Shown: piece after piece, positions 1 through 4,509 of the stretch
How positions within the stretch are numbered: the first letter of the stretch is position 1
Layout: each line of letters begins with the position of its first letter
Assembly (NCBI GenBank): GCA_964573885.1
Contig: CAZNLL010000177.1
Coordinates: 1 to 6,058 of the forward strand
Direction: 5' to 3'
From: CAZNLL01 sp964573885
GTDB lineage: Bacteria; Desulfobacterota; DSM-4660; Desulfatiglandales; Desulfatiglandaceae
Length of the DNA stretch: 6,058 nucleotides
Position numbers and translations under genes: made by a program
Notes under the pieces: model-generated
Seen by the model: only the letters and a program-made list of their open reading frames with translations
Databases searched by the model: none
What the model was told of the DNA's origin: nothing

Positions 1-977
1 GGCGGTTTGAGCCGTTTCAAGTTTCGCTGGGCTATTTCGGCGATGGTCAGTCCTTGCATATGGGGTACATTGGTTTCTGTAACCACGGTATGATCTTTGA
101 GGTCAATGACTTTCACATAGATCTCCGCCGCCTTTTCCGTATTTCCTTCCGCCTCGGCGACAACGCCCAGGTTGAGCAGGGCAAAGGCATTGTCAGGATT
201 CACTTGGATGGCCCTTTCAAAGTAGGTCCGGGCTTTGTCGTAATCTTTCAGGAGGAGATAGTGGTATCCGTCCCGGTTCAACTTCATGTCCCCGGGCAGA
301 CGCTCATAGTGGGGTGACACCCAAAGGAGCATTTTGCACGCCCTGCGGGCATGGGCGGCCATTAAGGCCATGGGGGTAGGGGCGCTTTCTCCCGCGACCT
401 GGAAAAAGATGTAATCAGAGGTGGGGATGGGCTCTCCCACCTCAACGGTCTGGGCATACCACAGGGGTTCCTTTGTTTTTACATCCGTGACCCAGATCTG
501 CTCATCTACCCGGGAGGGCTGGAGCATGCTTCCTTCAAGATAATAGGAGACCCGGCCCGTAATCATGAGGTCGTAATTTCTCTTTTTGCAAAAGGCCAAG
601 GCCTGGTCCGGATCCAAATAACCAAGGCCAAATTCCGGGTAGAGCTGTTTAAACGCCCCCCTTTCCAGGAGGTGTTGATAAAGGATGTTGGCCGCATGGA
701 ATCCCACCCCGGAGACCCTGGAGGGGGCGTCGAAGGGAAAGATCCCAACCCTGGCCTGGCGCAAATAGTTCTTTACGGGCTTGCAGTAGACATGTTGGGG
801 CAGGGTGGTGGGTTCGGGCAGATTCACGGGCTTGATGGTGCAGGCCGGTAGGAGCGCAAGAAAAAGGAGACCCCTTAGAAAAGGCACCCATTTCTTGTTT
901 GGCCCCGGCCAGGTCCACGGGTGCCCGGGATAAAGGCCTCTCAGGCCGGTCGGTATTCTTTTTTTAGGGCCCTTCAT
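1..977 (-). CDS. TPR-containing lipoprotein with CsgG/TolB-N/FlgO-like domain, partial (C-terminus outside window)
   Basis: An open frame runs without a stop from ATG at 977 to the left edge, giving at least 325 codons. From this start a basic, Pro/Trp-rich stretch (residues 1-35) precedes a hydrophobic core (about 36-44) and a lipobox-like LPAC with Cys46, so the product is probably exported, lipidated and membrane-anchored. Residues of about 60-170 begin with KNYLRQARVGIFPFD and include YDLMITGRVSYYLEGS and an IWVTDVKTKEPLWYAQ segment. This alternation resembles the TolB-N/CsgG/FlgO type of fold in outer-membrane lipoproteins, recognised by pattern only. Residues of about 230-300 look like one or two TPR units (YDKARTYFERAIQVNPDN, then NLGVVAEAEGNTEKAAEIY). 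The start overlaps the upstream gene by 14 bp and has a G-rich SD (986-981). A GTG at 887 would give a shorter signal peptide (Cys at residue 16) but has a poor SD. Function is unknown; an envelope or flagellum-associated role is inference. Confidence 0.8.
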   Translation of the reverse strand, partial: MKGPKKRIPTGLRGLYPGHPWTWPGPNKKWVPFLRGLLFLALLPACTIKPVNLPEPTTLPQHVYCKPVKNYLRQARVGIFPFDAPSRVSGVGFHAANILYQHLLERGAFKQLYPEFGLGYLDPDQALAFCKKRNYDLMITGRVSYYLEGSMLQPSRVDEQIWVTDVKTKEPLWYAQTVEVGEPIPTSDYIFFQVAGESAPTPMALMAAHARRACKMLLWVSPHYERLPGDMKLNRDGYHYLLLKDYDKARTYFERAIQVNPDNAFALLNLGVVAEAEGNTEKAAEIYVKVIDLKDHTVVTETNVPHMQGLTIAEIAQRNLKRLKP

Positions 978-1419
978 AGTCCCCCCGATCAAATTTCATG
1001 AGCTCTACGGAAGAGGTCACCAGGGTATGATTCAGGATGTCCTTGAGAGGACTGGTTTGGACAAGGGTGTCCGCCAGTGAGGCCAGCCTGTCTTTCTCCG
1101 CCTCCATCTGCGCAACCAGGGGCCGGATCTCGTGGAGGGTTACTTGGGGGGACCCCAATCTTCTCTGATAAAGCTCCATAAGGTCCAGGAGTCTCTCAAT
1201 ACCCTCAACAATCCGGGTATCCGGCTTTGGTGAAAGACCGGCGGGCTCCAGGAGGGGTACAGGGGCCGGGGGTTTTTGAAGCTCTGGAGCGCCCCCGGCC
1301 GTTTTTTCCGTCGCCCTTTCGAGAAAGGTCTTGAAGTCGGCGGGGCCGGCCTTTTCCTGTTGCGGGGGACCCGGGATCTCGGGTCCCTTCACTATAGGCG
1401 GTCCTGTATATATCTTCAT
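964..1419 (-). CDS. Small unrecognised protein (151 aa), first gene of a sigma-54-type unit
   Basis: I do not recognise a characterised family. The N-terminal half (residues 1-65) is Pro/Ala/Gly-rich and probably disordered, apart from a short ADFKTFLERATEK helix. The C-terminal half (about 68-140) is predicted helical: a heptad-like IVEGIERLLDLMELYQRRL, then IRPLVAQMEAEKDRLASLADTL, then LKDILNHTLVTSSVELMKF ending in RGDYEGP. There is no signal peptide or membrane segment, so it is likely cytoplasmic or a secretion or assembly partner. ATG at 1419 is the only plausible start: an in-frame TGA lies four codons upstream, and AAAGGG sits about 7 nt before it. The lipoprotein gene starts inside its last codons. 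The length and the disordered-then-helical layout are like flagellar chaperones or anti-sigma-type proteins, and the promoter is sigma-54-like, but any flagellar assignment is inference. Confidence 0.75.
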   Translation of the reverse strand: MKIYTGPPIVKGPEIPGPPQQEKAGPADFKTFLERATEKTAGGAPELQKPPAPVPLLEPAGLSPKPDTRIVEGIERLLDLMELYQRRLGSPQVTLHEIRPLVAQMEAEKDRLASLADTLVQTSPLKDILNHTLVTSSVELMKFDRGDYEGP

Positions 1420-1465
1420 GCTCTTGCCCTTTCACACCCGCTTTTTGGATCTCAACCTGCCCACA
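1411..1465. repeat. 55-bp direct repeat, left copy (contig end abutting the gap)
   Basis: These 55 bases are identical to 1566-1620. The copy ends exactly at the first N of the gap, which is what two overlapping contig ends look like when a scaffolder places Ns between them. It includes the first three codons of the 151-aa gene and its leader. It is probably the same genomic sequence as the right copy, counted twice. Confidence 0.95.
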
Positions 1466-1565
1466 NNNNNNNNNNNNNNNNNNNNNNNNNNNNNNNNNNN
1501 NNNNNNNNNNNNNNNNNNNNNNNNNNNNNNNNNNNNNNNNNNNNNNNNNNNNNNNNNNNNNNNNN
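1466..1565. other. Assembly gap of 100 N
   Basis: Exactly 100 ambiguous bases, the conventional placeholder for a gap of unknown size. The flanks are identical 55-mers, so the true gap is probably negative (a 55-bp overlap) and no sequence is missing. Open frames that span the Ns are meaningless. Confidence 0.97.
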
Positions 1566-1620
1566 TATCTTCATGCTCTTGCCCTTTCACACCCGCTTTT
1601 TGGATCTCAACCTGCCCACA
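1566..1620. repeat. 55-bp direct repeat, right copy (contig start after the gap)
   Basis: It begins at the first base after the Ns and matches 1411-1465 without a mismatch. It contains a duplicate of the start codon of the 151-aa gene followed by nothing, because the N run truncates it. This is consistent with an overlap and not with a second gene copy. Confidence 0.95.
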
Positions 1621-1636
1621 TGCAAATAGCGTGCAA
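1621..1636 (-). promoter_or_regulatory. Sigma-54 (RpoN) -24/-12 promoter candidate
   Basis: The minus strand reads TTGCACGCTATTTGCA. Against the RpoN consensus TGGCACG-N4-TTGCA, every specified position matches except one base of the -25/-24 GG, which is TG here; the ten-base spacing to the -13/-12 GC is correct. If the 55-bp repeat is collapsed to one copy, transcription would begin near 1455 and leave a leader of about 36 nt before the ATG at 1419, a normal distance. With the gap taken literally, the promoter would be more than 200 bp from the gene. Such a promoter requires an ATP-dependent enhancer-binding activator; none is encoded in the window. Confidence 0.65.
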
Positions 1637-1893
1637 GGTCTTTGGGATCATGGGAAGGGGGGGCGGATTTTTTTCACTTTCAAAGTCTGGAGGTAGCCAA
1701 TGTCCCCTTTCTCGGCTGGAATAGACAGCAATTTTCCACACAAAAATTTTTGTGAGGATCATCGCCTTTTTTGGATAAGCCCGAGCAAGAACGGGCCGGG
1801 GCCGGGAGCTGGGCAAGAACGTCCCCGGGGGGGGATGAAAACCCGGCAAATTTTTCCGGGTCCGCCTGAAAGAGGGCATGCGCCCCTTTTCCT
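1637..1893. other. Divergent intergenic region, no convincing gene
   Basis: It holds the upstream control DNA of two divergent units. Besides the AT palindrome listed separately, I see a 9-bp direct repeat GCAAGAACG (1785-1793 and 1813-1821) in very GC-rich surroundings. There is also a 6-bp inverted repeat ACCCGG/CCGGGT (1841-1846, 1856-1861) around a 9-nt A/T-rich loop, which on the minus strand is followed by TTTT and could act as a weak terminator. A 65-codon open frame (1700-1897, plus) has a GGAGGT six nt before its ATG, but its Pro/Gly-rich composition is not protein-like, so I do not call it a gene. Confidence 0.6.
1739..1754. promoter_or_regulatory. Perfect 16-bp palindrome, possible activator or repressor site
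   Basis: CACAAAAATTTTTGTG is its own reverse complement. Its centre lies about 112 bp upstream of the -24 element of the sigma-54 candidate, which is within the range where bacterial enhancer-binding proteins usually bind. It is also about 150 bp upstream of the plus-strand promoter. The AT core could instead be an intrinsic bend or a nucleoid-protein site. Role inferred from symmetry and position only. Confidence 0.35.
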
Positions 1894-1922
1894 TTGACAC
1901 ACGGTAATCCGTGTCCTATGGT
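1894..1922 (+). promoter_or_regulatory. Sigma-70-type promoter for the crotonase gene
   Basis: A perfect -35 TTGACA (1894-1899) is followed by an optimal 17-bp spacer and TATGGT (1917-1922), four of six matches to the -10 consensus. Transcription would start near 1929 and give a 5' leader of about 113 nt before the ATG at 2042. I saw no recognisable riboswitch in that leader. Confidence 0.6.
1899..1914 (+). promoter_or_regulatory. Inverted-repeat operator candidate in the promoter spacer
   Basis: ACACGG-TAAT-CCGTGT has two perfect 6-bp arms around a 4-bp centre. It starts at the last base of the -35 box and fills most of the spacer to the -10 box, so a bound dimer would block RNA polymerase. 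Acyl-CoA genes in proteobacteria are often repressed by TetR- or GntR-type ligand-responsive regulators, but no regulator gene is present here and the family cannot be named. Confidence 0.45.
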
Positions 1923-2025
1923 GCTTCACCGAATCACCAAGGCGGGACCCCACTGTCGGCCCTGTGCAAGATGCAAGGCGGATGCCTGGCGGTTACGGAA
2001 ATCTCTCGCGGCCGGATGTCTGAAG

Positions 2026-2033
2026 TAAGGAGG
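2026..2033 (+). promoter_or_regulatory. Strong ribosome binding site
   Basis: TAAGGAGG is fully complementary to the 16S rRNA 3' end and sits 8 nt before the ATG at 2042. It fixes that start and suggests efficient translation. Confidence 0.9.
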
Positions 2034-2041
2034 AGGGGAAA

Positions 2042-2830
2042 ATGGCTGAACCTCACGTGCTCTACGAGATCAAGCAACATGTTGGCATCATAACCCTTAA
2101 TCGGCCGGAGGCCAAGAACGCCTTCAGCCCTGAAATGATCTCTCTCTGGAACCGCTTTCTCACGGAGGCTGGGGCGGATGAAAATATAAGGGTGATTGTG
2201 GTGACCGGAAAGGGTGACACCTTTTGCTCGGGAGGCGACATCAAAGAAATGGCGGAAGGCAAGTGGATGTCCTGGGACATGAAGAATCTTCTGTGGCAAG
2301 GAATCCACAGGATTGTCCTTACCCTGGAGGACCTTGATAAGCCGGTCATCGCGGCCATCAATGGTGCAGCCATGGGGGCGGGCATGGATATGGCGATTAT
2401 GTGCGATATCAGGGTCTGTTCGGAGAAGGCCAAACTGGCGGAGGCCTATATCAATATGGGGCTGGCACCCGGGGATGGGGGGGCCTATTTCCTCCCCAGG
2501 CTGGTCGGAATTTCCAAGGCCCTGGAGTTGCTCCTCACTGGAGATGTGCTCGGTGCACAGGAGGCCCTCCAATTGGGCATTGTCAACCGGGTGGTCCCCC
2601 ATGGCCACCTCATGGAAGAGACCTTGCATCTGGCGGAAAAGATCGGGGCAAAGGCGCCTCTGGCGGTTCGCGCTATCAAGCGTGCCGTGTATCAATCTCA
2701 ATCCATGACCCTCCGGGGCCATCTGGATTACATTTCCTCCCAAATGGGCCTTCTTTCAGAGACCAGGGATCATAAGGAAGCCGCAAAGGCCTTTCTCGAA
2801 AAGCGAAAACCGGTATTTCTAGGAGAGTAG
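2042..2830 (+). CDS. Enoyl-CoA hydratase/isomerase (crotonase) family protein
   Basis: 262 aa, the normal length for a single-domain crotonase, cytoplasmic with no signal peptide. Family landmarks in order: LNRPEAKNAFS (19-29); the oxyanion-loop motif FCSGGDIKEM (61-70); INGAAMGAGMDMAIMCDIR (106-124); GLAPGDGGAYFLPRLVG (140-156); LTGDVLGAQEALQLGIVNRVV (165-185); and a C-terminal helical segment (AVRAIKR, then KAFLEKRKP) typical of the trimerisation domain. It should bind an acyl-CoA and stabilise its thioester enolate. The two catalytic glutamates of rat enoyl-CoA hydratase (Glu144, Glu164) align by eye with Asp116 and Tyr136, so simple 2-enoyl-CoA hydration is doubtful. Asp145 in the PGDGG motif lies one residue from the Asp seen in PaaG-type isomerases. 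Substrate and reaction cannot be deduced. It is monocistronic with its own promoter and possible operator, and converges on htrA. Confidence 0.93.
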   Translation: MAEPHVLYEIKQHVGIITLNRPEAKNAFSPEMISLWNRFLTEAGADENIRVIVVTGKGDTFCSGGDIKEMAEGKWMSWDMKNLLWQGIHRIVLTLEDLDKPVIAAINGAAMGAGMDMAIMCDIRVCSEKAKLAEAYINMGLAPGDGGAYFLPRLVGISKALELLLTGDVLGAQEALQLGIVNRVVPHGHLMEETLHLAEKIGAKAPLAVRAIKRAVYQSQSMTLRGHLDYISSQMGLLSETRDHKEAAKAFLEKRKPVFLGE

Positions 2831-2839
2831 ACCGGTGAA

Positions 2840-2869
2840 GAGCCGCCACCCTTGCACGGGTGGCGGCTC
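2840..2869. terminator. Strong hairpin between convergent genes, probable bidirectional terminator
   Basis: A perfect 12-bp GC-rich stem (GAGCCGCCACCC at 2840-2851, complement at 2858-2869) closes a 6-nt loop in the 46-bp space between the crotonase stop (2830) and the htrA stop (2877). Neither strand has a T-run directly after the stem, so it is not a textbook intrinsic terminator. It may act as a U-less terminator or as a 3'-end stabiliser for both mRNAs. Confidence 0.65.
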
Positions 2870-2876
2870 CGTAAGG

Positions 2877-4331
2877 TTATCTGGGAATTTTTACCACAAT
2901 GAACCCGGCATTGGCCCTCTTAATGAGTACCTGGAGGGTTTGCCCGGATTCAGCCTCCCTCATCACCTTTCGGTAATCATTAAGGGTCTTAATGGGGGTG
3001 TGATTCACCTCCTTAATAACGTCCCCCTGTTGGATGCCTGCTTTGCCCGCCTTGCCGTCAGGTTTGACCTTGACCACAACGAGGCCTTTTTCCTCCTCCC
3101 CATAGCCGAACCTCTGGGCTGTTTCCGGGTTTAACTCCACCACCTGGAGACCGAGCCCTTCGGTTTGTTCCTCTTGCTTCCCCACAGGGCCTTGGGAATC
3201 AACACGCCTGGCCAATCTCACAGAGAGGGTCTTTTTTTCACCTTTTCTGATGAGCGTGATGCCCACCTCTTCCCCCACAGATGAGTTGGCGATGATCCTG
3301 GAGAGTTCACGGCTTGAGTCCACCGACTGCCCGTCGACCGCAATGATCGTGTCTTTAGGTTCTATCCCGGCCTTGTCCGCGGGGTCTCCCGGATAGACCC
3401 GGGTGACCAGCACACCCTTTTTCCCTTCAACCTGGTAATATTCGGCCAGAGCGGGTGAGAGATCCTGGATTCCAACCCCCATCCATGCGCGGGTAACCTC
3501 TCCCTTGTTTTTCAACTGGCCTATAATGTCCTTGGCCAGGGTCACGGGAATGGCGAATCCAATGCCTTGGCCGTTTGCAATAATGGCGGTGTTGATGCCC
3601 ACAACCTCTCCCTGCAAATTGAGCAGCGGTCCACCGCTGTTCCCCGGGTTGATAGAGGCGTCTGTCTGGATAAAGTCGTCATAGGGCCCGGCCCCGATGA
3701 CCCGGCCTTTTCCACTCACAATACCCGCTGTTACGGTCTGTTCGAGCCCGAAGGGACTGCCAATGGCAACCACCCATGTCCCCACCTTCAGATCCTCGCA
3801 ACGGCCCATCTTAAGGGGAATGAGGTCGCCTGAAGCCTCGATTTTGATGATGGCCAGGTCTGTCTTGGGGTCTCTCCCCACGACCCCGGCGTCGAACTCT
3901 CTTCCATCCGCGAGCTTTACCCGGATCTCATCCGCCCCGTCAATGACATGGTTGTTGGTGACAATATACCCTTTACGATCCAAGATGAATCCGGATCCAA
4001 GGCTTTGTTGCTTGAAATCCGGAGAAGGGCCTGATTTGGGGAAGGGTTTAAAGAAATCCTCAAAGGGGTTTTTGGGACCAAAAGGATTCTTTTTTCCAAA
4101 AGGATTCCCGAAAAAATGACGATAAACCGGGCCGCCTTCACCCAAGGTCTTTACCGTTCTGATATTGACCACCCCCGGCCGGGCCTTTTCGGCCAGCTCG
4201 GTGAAATTTGCAGGGACCATTTTGGGGTGGGCCTCTTTTGAGGCCGTGGCCTTGTGAAATCCGGACCCCAGCAGGATGCCTGCAGAGACCAACAGGGCAA
4301 TCAGGATACTCCATGTTTTCTTCTTCATCAT
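2877..4331 (-). CDS. Periplasmic HtrA/DegQ-type serine protease with two PDZ domains
   Basis: 484 aa, the usual length for DegP/DegQ/MucD. A Lys-rich start and hydrophobic segment (residues 3-24) followed by ATA (28-30) form a Sec signal peptide, cut after about residue 30 or retained as an anchor. The trypsin-like domain (about 40-270) shows a complete triad: His128 in TNNHVI, Asp158 in KTDLAIIKI and Ser232 in GNSGGPL. PDZ1 spans about 283-375 (RAWMGVGIQDL, VYPGDPADKAGIEPKD) and PDZ2 about 390-480 (VKPDGKAGKAGIQQGDVI). It degrades, or protects from aggregation, misfolded envelope proteins and normally assembles as trimers or larger cages. The Phe-rich LA-type loop carries three NPF units six residues apart (76-93). 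The first of two adjacent ATGs is chosen because of SD spacing. A gene symbol among degP, degQ, htrA and mucD cannot be fixed from sequence alone. It has its own upstream region and is probably transcribed alone. Confidence 0.96.
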   Translation of the reverse strand: MMKKKTWSILIALLVSAGILLGSGFHKATASKEAHPKMVPANFTELAEKARPGVVNIRTVKTLGEGGPVYRHFFGNPFGKKNPFGPKNPFEDFFKPFPKSGPSPDFKQQSLGSGFILDRKGYIVTNNHVIDGADEIRVKLADGREFDAGVVGRDPKTDLAIIKIEASGDLIPLKMGRCEDLKVGTWVVAIGSPFGLEQTVTAGIVSGKGRVIGAGPYDDFIQTDASINPGNSGGPLLNLQGEVVGINTAIIANGQGIGFAIPVTLAKDIIGQLKNKGEVTRAWMGVGIQDLSPALAEYYQVEGKKGVLVTRVYPGDPADKAGIEPKDTIIAVDGQSVDSSRELSRIIANSSVGEEVGITLIRKGEKKTLSVRLARRVDSQGPVGKQEEQTEGLGLQVVELNPETAQRFGYGEEEKGLVVVKVKPDGKAGKAGIQQGDVIKEVNHTPIKTLNDYRKVMREAESGQTLQVLIKRANAGFIVVKIPR

Positions 4332-4509
4332 CGTCTTTAACCTCCTTCTTGTGGTTTTGAGTCAGGAATCGACCGGTCTCTTCCTATGTCCATGGTTTTC
4401 GAACCCATTATAGGAAAGGAAGTTAACCGGGATATGACCGGAAGATTACGAAATGGTCATGTTTTTGAGAGAGGGGAGTGTTCTTGGAAATGATACGAAG
4501 GATCTTGTC
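4332..4509 (-). promoter_or_regulatory. Upstream region of the HtrA gene with SD and possible promoter
   Basis: On the minus strand AAGGAGG (4347-4341) lies 9 nt before the first ATG at 4331 and supports that start. A perfect -10 hexamer TATAAT occurs at 4412-4407, which would start transcription near 4400, but no convincing -35 box is found at 16-18 bp, so it may depend on an activator. I did not see a good heat-shock sigma-32 or envelope-stress sigma-E pair, which might have been expected for this protease. No clear terminator for the upstream gene (stop at 4510) is visible, so read-through is possible. Confidence 0.45.

Noticed and set aside
649..918. 89-codon minus-strand frame starting at ATG 918 within the lipoprotein gene
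   Set aside because: The overlapping frame from 977 to the window edge has a lipobox, a domain-like pattern and TPR-like helices; this one is an out-of-frame shadow of it.
1411..1620. 55-bp direct repeat as an IS end, attachment site or CRISPR-like unit
   Set aside because: The copies abut the gap exactly on both sides, which points to contig overlap; there is no transposase, integrase or further copy.
1276..1696. Plus-strand open frames crossing the N run (117 and 121 codons)
   Set aside because: They are open only because Ns cannot encode stops; the flanks are a duplicated 55-mer and lie antisense to the 151-aa gene.
1871..1890. GGGC-ATGC-GCCC followed by CTTTT as a plus-strand terminator
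   Set aside because: A 4-bp stem is too short, and no plus-strand gene upstream needs terminating.
1700..1897. 65-codon plus-strand open frame with a GGAGGT ahead of its ATG
   Set aside because: The Gly/Pro-rich, irregular composition does not look like a protein, it lies in the divergent control region and its stop falls in the promoter -35 box. Conservation would be needed to revive it.
1607..1900. 97-codon minus-strand open frame upstream of the 151-aa gene
   Set aside because: It covers the sigma-54 promoter candidate and the palindrome, extends into the duplicated 55-mer, has a basic Pro-rich composition and no SD.
1929..2041. Riboswitch in the 113-nt leader of the crotonase gene
   Set aside because: I compared it mentally with cobalamin, cyclic-di-GMP and glycine motifs and found no conserved core; only a weak imperfect stem is visible near 1970-1990.
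1934..2743. 269-codon minus-strand open frame opposite the crotonase gene
   Set aside because: It is fully antisense to a clear crotonase with a strong RBS; the His/Gly/Arg-rich translation has no recognisable domain and is a typical GC-rich shadow frame.
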